Source of the DNA: JBQKLI01 sp012798975
GTDB taxonomy: Bacteria > Bacillota > Clostridia > Tissierellales > Peptoniphilaceae
Assembly: GCF_052116305.1 (NCBI RefSeq)
Contig: NZ_JBQKLI010000004.1
Span: 62,001 to 126,000, forward strand
Reading direction: 5' to 3'
Length of the DNA: 64,000 nucleotides
Shown: piece after piece, positions 26,125 to 34,359 of the stretch
Layout of the letters: each line of letters begins with the position of its first letter
Numbering within the stretch: the stretch's first letter is position 1
The notes under the pieces: generated by a model
The model's database searches: none
Told to the model about the DNA's origin: nothing
The model's input: only the letters and a program-made list of their open reading frames with translations
Program-made: the position numbers and the translations under genes

Positions 26125-26541
26125 ATGAACCTTTTGAAAGCCTTTATAATAGCCTTAAAAGCACATAGAGGCCAAAAAGACAAAGGGGGAAGACCTTATA
26201 TTTTTCATCCCTTATATGTATGTGTTAAAGTGAAGGGCAGGGAAGAAAAGATTGTGGCTCTTCTTCATGATGTAGTAGAAGACAGCGGATATAGAATAGA
26301 AGATCTTGATTTTCTATCTCAAAATCAAAAAGAAGCGCTGGCCCTTTTAACAAAGGATGGTTCTCTTTATTTTGATTATATAGAAAAACTGAAGAAAAAT
26401 AGTATTGCAGTAAATGTAAAATTAAAAGACTTGGAACATAATATGAATGTATCCCGAATAGATGAAATAACAGAAGCGGATTTAACAAGGGCTGCAAAAT
26501 ATAAAAAAGCCTATACTATGCTAAACTCGCTCAGGGATTAG
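26125..26541 (+). CDS. Stand-alone HD-domain hydrolase related to RelA/SpoT hydrolase domain
   Basis: 138 residues from the ATG at 26125, which lies 7 bases after AAGGAG; the ATG at 26119 is too close. Motifs in order match the (p)ppGpp 3'-pyrophosphohydrolase fold: ALKAHRGQ, GRPYIFHPL, LLHDVVED (metal HD) and KLKDLEHN (Mn ligands). No synthetase domain follows, so it may be a small alarmone hydrolase or an HD enzyme with another nucleotide substrate. 12 bases before the M18 peptidase gene. Confidence 0.8.
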   Translation: MNLLKAFIIALKAHRGQKDKGGRPYIFHPLYVCVKVKGREEKIVALLHDVVEDSGYRIEDLDFLSQNQKEALALLTKDGSLYFDYIEKLKKNSIAVNVKLKDLEHNMNVSRIDEITEADLTRAAKYKKAYTMLNSLRD

Positions 26542-26553
26542 AAAGGACGATAT

Positions 26554-27825
26554 ATGGAAAAGAACAACTTATTATTGAATTTTATAGATAACAGTCCATC
26601 ACCATATCATGCTGTAGAAAATATCATAAAGATTTTAGAAGAGGAGGGTTATCAACCTCTAGATTTATCTTCTTCTTGGATATTGGAAAAGGATCAAAAG
26701 TATTATATCTCTATAAATGGTACTGCACTAGCTGCATTTCGTGTAGGAAATCTTGACCATCCTTATTTTAGAATTATAACAAGCCATAGCGATTCCCCGG
26801 GTTTTAAAATAAAACCTCATGGAAGAATAAAAGAGGATAAGTTTTTAAAACTCAATACTGAGGTCTATGGAGGACCGATTCTATCAACATGGTTTGACCG
26901 TACTTTATCGATAGCAGGAAGAGTATTCTATGAAGGAGACAATCCATATACACCGCATATGGAACTTCTAAATATTGAAGAAGACTTGTTGACGATTCCA
27001 AATATTGCCATTCATATGAACCCTAAAGTAAATAAAGGGATGGATTTCAATCCCCAAAAAGACACCTTGCCTTTTTTAGGATATATAAAAAAAGAATTAG
27101 AGGAAGAGTCTCTTGAGGAAATGCTAAAAAGCAGATACAGTTCAGATAGAAAGATTATTGGATTTGATTTAAATCTGTATGACCGGCAAAAAGGTACTAG
27201 AATAGGAATGGATAAGGAATTCTATCATGTCGGAAAACTAGATAATCTAGCTATGGCATTTAGTTCTGTTCAAGCTTTGTGGAAGAGTGGGAATAGTGAA
27301 AATACATCTATGGTTTGCATCTTCGATCACGAGGAAATAGGTTCAGGAAGCAGGCAGGGGGCGCTAAGTCCGATTTTATCCGATATTATAAAACGAATAT
27401 GTTTTTATAAGAACAATAAGTACGAAAATTATTCAAAAGCTATGGCGAATTCCTTTGTGATTTCTGCAGATCAAGCTCATGGAGTTCATCCGAATTATCC
27501 TGAAAAAGCGGATCCTACTCATAAACCTCTATTGAATCAAGGGCCTGTTCTTAAAGTGTCTTCCTCTATGAGCTATAGTTCAGACGGTTATTCTATCTCT
27601 GTTATTAAAAGTCTTTGCGATAGAGAAAAGATACCCTATCAAGTTTATACCAATCGTTCAGATGTAAAGGGAGGTTCTACCTTAGGTCCGTTATTGTCCA
27701 GACAGCTGCCAATAGCAAGTGTTGATTTGGGCAATGCGATTTTTGCTATGCATTCTATTCGAGAGATGGGGGGAGTCAAAGACCAAGAATGGATGGAACA
27801 GCTTTTCGAAGCTTTCTTTGATTAG
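26554..27825 (+). CDS. M18 family aminopeptidase
   Basis: 423 residues, typical of M18 (aspartyl aminopeptidase-like) dodecameric enzymes. Metal and catalytic sites: SHSDSPGFKIKP (His), LDNLAM (Asp), DHEEIGSGS (Glu pair) and the C-terminal AMHSIREMGG (His). It trims N-terminal residues from peptides in the cytosol, suiting a peptide-fermenting cell. Ribosome site AAAGGACG. Its stop overlaps the stop of the convergent racemase gene by 4 bp. Confidence 0.94.
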   Translation: MEKNNLLLNFIDNSPSPYHAVENIIKILEEEGYQPLDLSSSWILEKDQKYYISINGTALAAFRVGNLDHPYFRIITSHSDSPGFKIKPHGRIKEDKFLKLNTEVYGGPILSTWFDRTLSIAGRVFYEGDNPYTPHMELLNIEEDLLTIPNIAIHMNPKVNKGMDFNPQKDTLPFLGYIKKELEEESLEEMLKSRYSSDRKIIGFDLNLYDRQKGTRIGMDKEFYHVGKLDNLAMAFSSVQALWKSGNSENTSMVCIFDHEEIGSGSRQGALSPILSDIIKRICFYKNNKYENYSKAMANSFVISADQAHGVHPNYPEKADPTHKPLLNQGPVLKVSSSMSYSSDGYSISVIKSLCDREKIPYQVYTNRSDVKGGSTLGPLLSRQLPIASVDLGNAIFAMHSIREMGGVKDQEWMEQLFEAFFD

Positions 27826-28523
27826 AATTCGACCCATTCTTTTTTACAGCGGGAAACAGACTCTTTCATCAATACATCCATAGCATCTACAGTGCGTTCT
27901 TTTAATCCTGTTGGTATCTCAAGGGATGAAAGTTCGGTACAGGCAAGTATTACTTTAATATTTTTATAAATAAACCAATCGATCAATTGATTGAATTCTT
28001 GAGAAAAAATTACCTTATTGTTTTTCATATTATAGATCGTATCCATTACAATCTTTTGCTGTTTGCTATCCAAGGGGACTGAATACAGTCCTCTTTTTTT
28101 TGCGTATTTATCATAAACACCGCTTTTTACAGTACCATCCGTTCCCATTACAACGATTTTTGCAGCAGGTGTTTCATCAGCGATTTTTTTGATCGTTTCA
28201 TCAATCATATTGATAATAGGGATATCTGTCATACTTTGAATATCATCATAATAGTAGTGAGAAGTGTTGCAGGGAATCGCTATATGATCCACTTTAGCAA
28301 ACTCTAATATCGACAGGGCTTCTTTAAAATGGCTTAGAAGAAGAGTGCTGTCTCCACTTTCGATAGTTTGTGTACGGTCCGGCATTTTGCAGTGGTTTAA
28401 CACAACCATATCTAGATGATCTTGATCTTTGTCCGCTTTTGTATGCAAAGTAATATTTTCCATAAATTTAGCGGTAGCATAAGGACCCATACCGCCGATA
28501 ACGCCTAATTTAAATTCTGACAT
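27822..28523 (-). CDS. Aspartate/glutamate racemase family protein
   Basis: 233 residues. Two catalytic Cys occur in AIPCNTSHYYYDDI and LACTELSSL, and the N-terminal GVIGGMGPYAT is typical of the aspartate racemase (RacX/YgeA-like) branch. Converts L- and D-amino acids without cofactor; the substrate is not clear from sequence. AAGAAAGG site upstream of the ATG. The 450 bases beyond its start hold the tRNA-Pro unit and a stretch (28524-28680) with no feature. Confidence 0.9.
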   Translation of the reverse strand: MSEFKLGVIGGMGPYATAKFMENITLHTKADKDQDHLDMVVLNHCKMPDRTQTIESGDSTLLLSHFKEALSILEFAKVDHIAIPCNTSHYYYDDIQSMTDIPIINMIDETIKKIADETPAAKIVVMGTDGTVKSGVYDKYAKKRGLYSVPLDSKQQKIVMDTIYNMKNNKVIFSQEFNQLIDWFIYKNIKVILACTELSSLEIPTGLKERTVDAMDVLMKESVSRCKKEWVEF

Positions 28524-28680
28524 AGTATACCTTCTTTCGTTATTTTTACAAAGGATTTTCTTTATTATAACATGATTAAAATCTTTTTTAATAAACCTAA
28601 AATTATTAGAAATAAAGAGATATTGGAAGAAATATAGAGAATTTATGATATAAAATTCAATTTATAACAAAAAACAGCGG

Positions 28681-28709
28681 TTGATAACTTAAAAAAATTA
28701 ACGTATACT
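28681..28709 (+). promoter_or_regulatory. Promoter of tRNA-Pro
   Basis: TTGATA (28681-28686) and TATACT (28704-28709), 17 bp spacer, 18 bp before the mature tRNA. Confidence 0.8.
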
Positions 28710-28727
28710 TAAGAAGTCGTCGAGAGA

Positions 28728-28804
28728 CGGGGTGTAGCGCAGTCCGGTAGCGCACGTGGTTTGGGACCATGGGGCCGGGGGTTCGAATCCTCTCACCCCG
28801 ACCA
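28728..28804 (+). tRNA. tRNA-Pro (anticodon UGG)
   Basis: 77 nt with encoded CCA. Acceptor CGGGGTG / CACCCCG, anticodon stem CGTGG / CCATG around loop TTTGGGA, giving TGG. T arm GGGGGTTCGAATCCTCT. Own promoter and terminator. Confidence 0.97.
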
Positions 28805-28833
28805 AAAATTACAATTTTATTGTAAGACGACAG

Positions 28834-28861
28834 AAGATCAGCTTATGGCTGATCTTTTTTT
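28834..28861 (+). terminator. Terminator of tRNA-Pro
   Basis: AAGATCAGC / GCTGATCTT with a short loop (TTATG region) and seven T. Confidence 0.9.
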
Positions 28862-28999
28862 ATTTACTTTTATTAAACATCTCTTCTTTAAAAAAAAGTT
28901 AAACTCAAGAAAATTTTATACTTCTTTATAGTTAAACCGAAGTCTTGGGTATATATCCTAATAGGAAGTTAAATGATAAAAAATATGAGGAGGAAGAAG

Positions 29000-29497
29000 A
29001 TGTTTGATTTTTTAAAAAAGAAAAAAGAAGAAAAAGCCCCTGTGGATAATGGGGTATTGTATCCAGCGGCAGAAGGACGATTATTGAATATAGAGGATGT
29101 ACCTGACGAGGTTTTTTCTAAAAAGATGATGGGGGATGGTTATGCAGTAGAGCCTTCCGCAAATACTTTTTATAGTCCATGCGATGGAAAAGTATCTCTT
29201 ATTCCTGAAACCCTTCATGCGGTAGGAATTACTGCCGACACAGGAGCAGAAGTTTTGATCCATATCGGTATGGATACAGTTAATCTGAAAGGAGAAGGGT
29301 TTACCGCGAAAGTGAAAGAAGGAGATGTTGTAAAAGCAGGAGATCCATTAGTTGAAGCGGACCTAGATGCTATACGAGATAAAGTGCCTTCTACAATCAC
29401 TCCTGTAATTATTACAAATATTGATGAATATGATATTGTTTCATTAGATTTAGAGGGAGATCGTTCAACTCCATGTCTTCAATACAAGAAGAAATAA
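29000..29497 (+). CDS. PTS glucose-type EIIA domain protein
   Basis: 165 residues from the ATG at 29000 (AGGAGG site 7-13 bases before; the in-frame ATG at 28973 has none). A single EIIA-Glc/Crr domain: PADN-like N-terminus, FYSPCDGKVSLI, ETLHAVGI (His supporting the site) and the phosphorylated His in VLIHIGMDTVNLKGEGF. It passes phosphate from HPr to a sugar IIBC partner or acts as a regulator. No sugar permease or enzyme is nearby, so the partner is unknown. hprK is in the same window. Confidence 0.93.
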   Translation: MFDFLKKKKEEKAPVDNGVLYPAAEGRLLNIEDVPDEVFSKKMMGDGYAVEPSANTFYSPCDGKVSLIPETLHAVGITADTGAEVLIHIGMDTVNLKGEGFTAKVKEGDVVKAGDPLVEADLDAIRDKVPSTITPVIITNIDEYDIVSLDLEGDRSTPCLQYKKK

Positions 29498-29500
29498 GTG

Positions 29501-29529
29501 TTGTTATATCAGACTTAAGATGATATAAT
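29501..29529 (+). promoter_or_regulatory. Promoter of the FMN riboswitch-ribU unit
   Basis: TTGTTA (29501-29506) and TATAAT (29524-29529) with 17 bp between; transcription would begin just before the riboswitch. Confidence 0.8.
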
Positions 29530-29536
29530 AGAAAAG

Positions 29537-29644
29537 CTTCAGGGCGAGGTTTGTTTCCTCACCGGTGGTATAGTCCACGAACCTTTTTATAAGGCTGATT
29601 TGGTGAAATTCCAAAACCGACAGTAAAGTCTGGATAGAAGAAGT
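29537..29644 (+). promoter_or_regulatory. FMN riboswitch (RFN element)
   Basis: Contains the conserved blocks CTTCAGGGC, CCTCACCGGTGGTATAGTCC, CTGATTTGGTGAAATTCC, AACCGACAGTAAAGTCTGGAT and AGAAG in the right order. FMN binding should favour the terminator just downstream and shut off the riboflavin transporter gene. Confidence 0.97.
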
Positions 29645-29659
29645 TTAACTGGTTTATTT

Positions 29660-29686
29660 GCCCCGAAGAATAATCGGGGCTTTTTT
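29660..29686 (+). terminator. Riboswitch expression-platform terminator
   Basis: GCCCCGA / TCGGGGC stem with an AGAATAA loop and six T, 15 nt after the RFN core. Confidence 0.92.
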
Positions 29687-29707
29687 ATGCCCTCAAAGGA
29701 GGACTTT

Positions 29708-30298
29708 ATGTCAAAAATTGGTAATATTTCAACAAAGGATATGGTTAAAATAGCAATACTAGGTGCGATCGCTTCTATACTGATGCTTTTTAGATTTCCC
29801 CTTCCTTTTGCACCGCCCTTCATGGATATTGACATTTCTGAAGTGCCAGTTTTAATCGGTGGATTTGTCATGGGACCGGTAGCCGGAGTATTTATTGTAT
29901 TTATAAAACTTATTATTAAATTCTTAACCCAAGGCAGTTCAACCGGGGGAGTAGGAGAGCTTTCAAATTTTATTATTTCATCGGCTTTTGTGGTAACGAC
30001 TGTACTTGTTTATAATCGAAACCGCACTATGAAAAATGCAGTTATTGCCCTAATGGCAGGTGTATTGAGCATGACAGTATTAGCGACATTAAGCAATTAT
30101 TTCTTTATATTTCCTTTATATGGTATTGATCTGGCAGAATTTGGGCGCAGTTTTACAGAAACAAATCCATATGTATCAGGAGCTGGAACCTTTATACTTT
30201 TCTCTATGGTGCCTTTTAACTTGATAAAAGGAACACTCACAAGTATAGTTGTTATGCTGTTATATAAGCATATTGCACCGTTGTTGAAAAAGTATTAA
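29708..30298 (+). CDS. ribU: Riboflavin ECF transporter S component RibU
   Basis: 196 residues, six membrane helices. The ATG at 29708 has an AAAGGAGG site; the in-frame ATG at 29687 overlaps the riboswitch terminator and would give an untranslatable start. Features of RibU: MLFRFPLPFAPPFMDIDISEVPVLIGGFVMGP in the first helices and KGTLTSIVVMLLYKH at the end (shown as separate blocks in the protein). Riboflavin uptake follows from the FMN riboswitch directly upstream. Needs the shared EcfAAT module from elsewhere. Confidence 0.95.
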   Translation: MSKIGNISTKDMVKIAILGAIASILMLFRFPLPFAPPFMDIDISEVPVLIGGFVMGPVAGVFIVFIKLIIKFLTQGSSTGGVGELSNFIISSAFVVTTVLVYNRNRTMKNAVIALMAGVLSMTVLATLSNYFFIFPLYGIDLAEFGRSFTETNPYVSGAGTFILFSMVPFNLIKGTLTSIVVMLLYKHIAPLLKKY

Positions 30299-30301
30299 AA
30301 G

Positions 30302-30331
30302 ACATCTCTCTTTAACAGAGAGGTGTTTTTT
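30302..30331 (+). terminator. Terminator of ribU
   Basis: ACATCTCTC / GAGAGGTGT stem with TTTAACA loop and six T. Confidence 0.88.
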
Positions 30332-30372
30332 GATTCTGAAATCCCTGTGCTATAATGGAAGAGGTGTTGAAT

Positions 30373-30828
30373 ATGTATAAAAAAATTATAAATAATAAAA
30401 ATGAAATGAAAGACTTCGGCTATCGATTAGCCGAAATATTGAAAAATGGTGATGTGCTTTCTCTTGTTGGCGGCATGGGTGCAGGTAAGACAACCTTGAC
30501 GCAGTTTATAGGAGAAGGGTTGGACATAAAAGAATATATTACAAGTCCGACTTTTTCCATTGTACAAAGCTACCAAGGGAAGAAAGAAGTAAATCATATC
30601 GATCTTTATCGAATAGAAGATGCGAGAGAACTGGAGTCTATCGATATGGACCAGTATTTATATCCGGAGGGCATTACCATTATTGAATGGGCATCTAGAG
30701 CTCCTGAATATATGCCGCGAAATAAAATGGATATTTTTATTGATTCTATAGACGAGGAGAAACGAGAGATCCGAATTGAAGGCAAAAACAATTGGGAACA
30801 GAAGCTGATAAAGGAGCTTGAAATATGA
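30373..30828 (+). CDS. tsaE: tRNA t6A biosynthesis ATPase TsaE
   Basis: 151 residues from the ATG at 30373 (AAGAGGTG site). The earlier in-frame ATG at 30355 sits inside a TATAATG box and is likely promoter. P-loop GGMGAGKTT, then SPTFSIVQSY and the HIDLYRIED motif define TsaE, which powers the TsaBD complex that moves threonylcarbamoyl to A37. Overlaps tsaB by 4 bases (ATGA). Confidence 0.96.
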   Translation: MYKKIINNKNEMKDFGYRLAEILKNGDVLSLVGGMGAGKTTLTQFIGEGLDIKEYITSPTFSIVQSYQGKKEVNHIDLYRIEDARELESIDMDQYLYPEGITIIEWASRAPEYMPRNKMDIFIDSIDEEKREIRIEGKNNWEQKLIKELEI

Positions 30829-31559
30829 TTGTATTAAGTGTAGATACCTCTACAATGATTTCATCTTGTGCATTGCTGGAAGATGGAGTTATTATAGGCG
30901 AGATGAATATTAATCAGCAGAAAACCCATAGCGAAACTTTAGTACCTATGATAAAAGATATGCTTGTGAGACTTGAAGTAAGACCGGAGAAGATTGATTT
31001 ATATGCTGTAGGAAAAGGGCCAGGATCATTTACAGGTCTTCGTATAGGAATGACCACTGTCAAAACGATGGCTCAAGTTTTCAAAAAGGATATTATAGGA
31101 ATTTCTACATTAGAAGCTCTGGCTTATTCTGTAGCTTCTTCGAAAAAAATAGTTCCTCTTTTAGATGCCCGGGGAGGCAGAGTATATTATGGAATATACC
31201 GATGGGAAAACCAGATATTAGAGGAAATAGAAAAAGACGAGTTGATTTATTTAGATGAATTATTGGAACGGCTCCCTGATGAAGATTATATTTTTGTAGG
31301 AGAAGGCGCAAGGATTTACAAAGACACTTTGATAGACCGAGGTTTTAACGTTGCGGCGGAGTCTTTAAACAGCTGTGTTGGCAAAGCCTTCTGCCTGCTC
31401 GCTCTTGAAAAACGCGAAAAAGGAATTTTAGATAATCTTTATACATTGGCTCCTGAATATATACGCAAATCTCAAGCTCAACGAGACCTTGAGTTAAAGG
31501 AGGGGAAAAGCAGTGATCATTCGAGAAATGAGTCTAAAGGATCTAGATACAGTTGTTGA
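30825..31559 (+). CDS. tsaB: tRNA t6A complex subunit TsaB
   Basis: 244 residues, ASKHA fold. LSVDTSTMISSCAL at the N-terminus and GKGPGSFTGLRIGM near 62-76 are family hallmarks. It dimerises with TsaD and binds TsaE. The C-terminal 15 residues overlap rimI by 47 bases, which suggests coupling. Confidence 0.95.
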   Translation: MIVLSVDTSTMISSCALLEDGVIIGEMNINQQKTHSETLVPMIKDMLVRLEVRPEKIDLYAVGKGPGSFTGLRIGMTTVKTMAQVFKKDIIGISTLEALAYSVASSKKIVPLLDARGGRVYYGIYRWENQILEEIEKDELIYLDELLERLPDEDYIFVGEGARIYKDTLIDRGFNVAAESLNSCVGKAFCLLALEKREKGILDNLYTLAPEYIRKSQAQRDLELKEGKSSDHSRNESKGSRYSC

Positions 31560-31956
31560 TTTAGAAAAAGAGCTTTTTTCCGATCCTTGGAGTTATAAAA
31601 GTTTTCTTCACGAATTAACCAATAATCAGATATCCCATTATTTTGTTCTTGAAAATGAAAACATCATAATAGGGTATTTCGGGTTTATTATAGTGCTGGA
31701 TGAATGCCAAATTTATAATATTGCCGTAGCAAAAGAATTTCAAAGCAGAGGATACGGGAAAAAGATGATTGAATTTATCATCGATTTCTGTAAAAAGAAA
31801 GATGTGAAATGGATCATTTTAGAAGTGCGGGAATATAATTTTCCAGCTTTGGAACTTTATATGAAGTATGGTTTTAAGAAAGCTGCCAGGATTCAAGGCT
31901 ACTATCGCCATCCTTTAGAAGATGGTATTTTAATGAAGTTGGAGTTGAGAGAATGA
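31513..31956 (+). CDS. rimI: GNAT acetyltransferase RimI
   Basis: 147 residues. GTG start preceded by AAAGGAGG. The acetyl-CoA loop reads EFQSRGYGKKM and the C-terminal motif EVREYNFPALELYMKYGFK is typical of RimI, which acetylates the N-terminus of ribosomal protein S18 in E. coli. Sits between tsaB and tsaD as in many Bacillota. Confidence 0.95.
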   Translation: MIIREMSLKDLDTVVDLEKELFSDPWSYKSFLHELTNNQISHYFVLENENIIIGYFGFIIVLDECQIYNIAVAKEFQSRGYGKKMIEFIIDFCKKKDVKWIILEVREYNFPALELYMKYGFKKAARIQGYYRHPLEDGILMKLELRE

Positions 31957-32963
31957 AAGATTTAATTTCTATGGCTATTGAGACTTCCTGCGATGAAACA
32001 TCGGTAGCTGTATTAAAAAATGGACGGGATGTATTAGTGAATCTGATATCCTCGCAAATAGATGTGCATAAGCGTTTTGGAGGAGTTGTACCGGAAGTTG
32101 CCAGCAGGATGCACTTAGAAAGTATTAACAATATAATTGAGGAAGCTTTAGAAGAAGGAGATATAGGTTTTGAAGATTTGGATTTTATTTCCTGTACAAA
32201 GGGCCCTGGCCTTATCGGTGCATTGCTGGTAGGGGTATCTGCCAGCAAAGCTTTGTCTTACTCCCTGGGGATACCCCTTGTCGGCGTAAATCATATGCAA
32301 GGTCATATTTGCGCAAACTATATCAGCCACAAAGAACTGGAACCTCCCTTTATCAGTCTTGTCGTTTCTGGGGGACATACTTATTTGATAGAAGTATTAA
32401 GTTATGCTGATTATAATATTATCGGCAGAACAAAAGATGATGCTGCAGGAGAATCTTTTGATAAAATCGGCAGAGCAATGGGCCTCTCTTATCCGGGAGG
32501 ACCTCAAATCGACCGGCTTGCAAAACAGGGAAATCCGAAAGCAGTTGATTTTCCAAGAGTTATGATGGATTCCAAAGATTATGACTTCAGCTTTTCAGGA
32601 TTAAAGACAGCGGTTCTTAATTATATAAATCATCAAAAACAGAAAGAGGAAGATCTAAATGTAGAAGATATCTGCGCCAGTTTTCAGGCTTCTGTGATGG
32701 ATGTATTAGTAGAGAAAAGTTTTCGCCTTGCTCATGAAAAGGGGTACAAGATCATTGCTGTTTCTGGTGGAGTAGCTGCTAACTCAGAGCTTAAGAAACG
32801 GATGGAGGAACGGGGACAGGAGGAGAATATAAAAATTTATTTTCCAGAGCCGATTCTTTGTACAGATAACGCAGCGATGATCGGCTGTGCCGGCTATTAT
32901 GATTTTATCAATGGGAAGACAGAGGATCTAGACATGAGAGTTGATCCTAATTTAGAGTTATAG
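31953..32963 (+). CDS. tsaD: tRNA t6A transferase TsaD
   Basis: 336 residues. AIETSCDETSVAVL at the N-terminus, metal motif HMQGHI near 110, SLVVSGGHTYL nucleotide loop, DDAAGESFDKIGR and C-terminal VSGGVAANSEL and DNAAMIG. It transfers the threonylcarbamoyl group made by the Sua5 enzyme (7412-8458) to tRNA A37. Overlaps rimI by 4 bases. Confidence 0.97.
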   Translation: MKDLISMAIETSCDETSVAVLKNGRDVLVNLISSQIDVHKRFGGVVPEVASRMHLESINNIIEEALEEGDIGFEDLDFISCTKGPGLIGALLVGVSASKALSYSLGIPLVGVNHMQGHICANYISHKELEPPFISLVVSGGHTYLIEVLSYADYNIIGRTKDDAAGESFDKIGRAMGLSYPGGPQIDRLAKQGNPKAVDFPRVMMDSKDYDFSFSGLKTAVLNYINHQKQKEEDLNVEDICASFQASVMDVLVEKSFRLAHEKGYKIIAVSGGVAANSELKKRMEERGQEENIKIYFPEPILCTDNAAMIGCAGYYDFINGKTEDLDMRVDPNLEL

Positions 32964-32973
32964 GAGTAGTTTT

Positions 32974-33690
32974 ATGAAACAGATTATGGATCTTCATACA
33001 CACACTAGTTTTTGCAATCATGCTTATTCCAGCTTGAAAGAAAATATGGATTACAGTCATGAAATCGGATTAAAGGTTTTGGGGTGGTCGGAGCATGGAT
33101 ATGGTATGCCTGGGACGACTGTCCGGCCAATGTTTTTTAACTTCAGGGTGATTCAAGATTATTATAAAGATGTTCGTATTCTAAAAGGGATGGAAGCGAA
33201 TATCTTCAATTATCAAGGAGATATTTTTGAAGAAGAAGTTTTAGGAAAGATGGATTATGTAATTGCAAGTCTTCATAAAAATACGATTAAACCCGGAACG
33301 ATAGAAGAAAATACAAATGCCGTTATGAAAGCGATGGATAATCCCAGGGTAAATATTTTAGGCCATATCGATGATGGCACTTTTCCTTTGGATTACAAAA
33401 CTATTGTCCAAAAGGCTGCTGATAAGAATATTGCAATCGAGGTGAACAATTCCTCTTTTATCGAAAAAACATTTCGAAAAGATTCTAAAAAGAATATTCA
33501 GGAGATTTTAAATTGGGCAAAAACATATAAAACAAAAATTATTATGAACTCAGATGCACATATCCATTATGAAATTGGAAATGTGGATCTATCGATAGAG
33601 CAGGCTGCGAAAAATGATTTTCCAGAAGAGCTTATTATTAATAATAGTATCGGTAAATTGGAAAAACTTTTAGAAATGAAAGTGCTATAA
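32974..33690 (+). CDS. PHP-domain phosphatase (YcdX/histidinol-phosphatase-like)
   Basis: 238 residues. The trinuclear metal site is visible: MDLHTHTSF, WSEHGYG, GMEANIF, IASLHKN, ILGHIDDG and NSDAHIHY. This pattern matches the YcdX subgroup of PHP phosphoesterases. Substrate unknown; no histidine genes are near. Ten bases after tsaD, likely the same operon. Confidence 0.88.
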   Translation: MKQIMDLHTHTSFCNHAYSSLKENMDYSHEIGLKVLGWSEHGYGMPGTTVRPMFFNFRVIQDYYKDVRILKGMEANIFNYQGDIFEEEVLGKMDYVIASLHKNTIKPGTIEENTNAVMKAMDNPRVNILGHIDDGTFPLDYKTIVQKAADKNIAIEVNNSSFIEKTFRKDSKKNIQEILNWAKTYKTKIIMNSDAHIHYEIGNVDLSIEQAAKNDFPEELIINNSIGKLEKLLEMKVL

Positions 33691-33710
33691 AGTGCGGTTT
33701 GAAATAAGGA

Positions 33711-33732
33711 AGGAGCGAAAGCTCCTTTTTCA
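33711..33732 (+). terminator. Terminator of the tsa operon
   Basis: AAGGAGC / GCTCCTT with GAAA tetraloop and T run. Confidence 0.85.
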
Positions 33733-33797
33733 TTCCAGTAAAATGAGAATTGTTATTAAAACATAGACTATCTATTTATCTTTATAAACAATTATGG

Positions 33798-33842
33798 TAT
33801 AATAGTTAGCGTAAGATAACATGATATTGATTATCAATTATC
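33798..33842 (+). promoter_or_regulatory. feo promoter -10 and Fur box
   Basis: TATAAT at 33798-33803; GATATTGATTATCAATTATC at 33823-33842 has TTGAT / ATCAA perfect arms and matches the Fur 19-mer well. It lies downstream of the -10, so Fur would block the early transcribed region. Iron repression of the feo genes is expected. Confidence 0.7.
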
Positions 33843-33877
33843 GTTTTATTAATAATTACTAATGGGAGGCGAGAATT

Positions 33878-34087
33878 ATGGATTTATCTATGGCGCCCTT
33901 ACATCAGAATTTTTGTATTCAGCGTATTAGAGGAAAAGACAAAGTGATAAAACAATTATCTAATATGGGTGTTCAAAAGGGAAAAGAGATTATGGTTATT
34001 TCAGAAAATGGCGGTAATCTAGTGATCCGCATAGCAGATACACGAATTGCAATCAGCAAAGAACTAGCAAGAAAAATTATTATTTAG
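33878..34087 (+). CDS. feoA: FeoA domain protein (first copy)
   Basis: 69 residues, SH3-like FeoA fold: QRIRGKDKVIKQLSNMGVQKGKEI and the closing GNLVIRIADTRIAISKELARKI. Helps FeoB ferrous iron uptake. GGGAGGCGAG site upstream. The two FeoA copies differ strongly, so they are not a recent duplication. Confidence 0.92.
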   Translation: MDLSMAPLHQNFCIQRIRGKDKVIKQLSNMGVQKGKEIMVISENGGNLVIRIADTRIAISKELARKIII

Positions 34088-34127
34088 CAATCATTAGTAA
34101 TATATATAGCAAAAGGAGTTTGATTAA

Positions 34128-34358
34128 ATGAAGCTTAACGAGGCTGAAATAGGACATTCATACAAAGTCCTTTCTCTAAAAGGAGAAGGAAAGGTTAAAA
34201 GAAGATTGAGGGATATGGGGATTATAAGAGGTACGATTATTAAGTATCACAAAGTAGCTCCCTTAGGAGATCCTCTTCAAATAACTTTAAGAGGGTATGA
34301 ACTGAGTCTTAGAAAACAAGATGCAGAAATAGTTGAAGTAGAAAGAGTGGAGGAGTAA
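34128..34358 (+). CDS. feoA: FeoA domain protein (second copy)
   Basis: 76 residues. GHSYKVLSLKGEGKVKRRLRDMG and the GDPLQITLRGYELSLRKQDA strand region are classic FeoA (given here as two separate blocks). AAAGGAG site. One base separates its stop from feoB, so it is the coupled partner of FeoB. Confidence 0.94.
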   Translation: MKLNEAEIGHSYKVLSLKGEGKVKRRLRDMGIIRGTIIKYHKVAPLGDPLQITLRGYELSLRKQDAEIVEVERVEE

Positions 34359-34359
34359 A

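Noticed and set aside
27822..27825. Overlapping stops of the M18 and racemase genes as an unusual feature
   Set aside because: Short convergent overlaps are common in compact genomes.
29687..29707. Upstream ATG for ribU
   Set aside because: Overlaps the riboswitch terminator tail and lacks a ribosome site; 29708 has AAAGGAGG.
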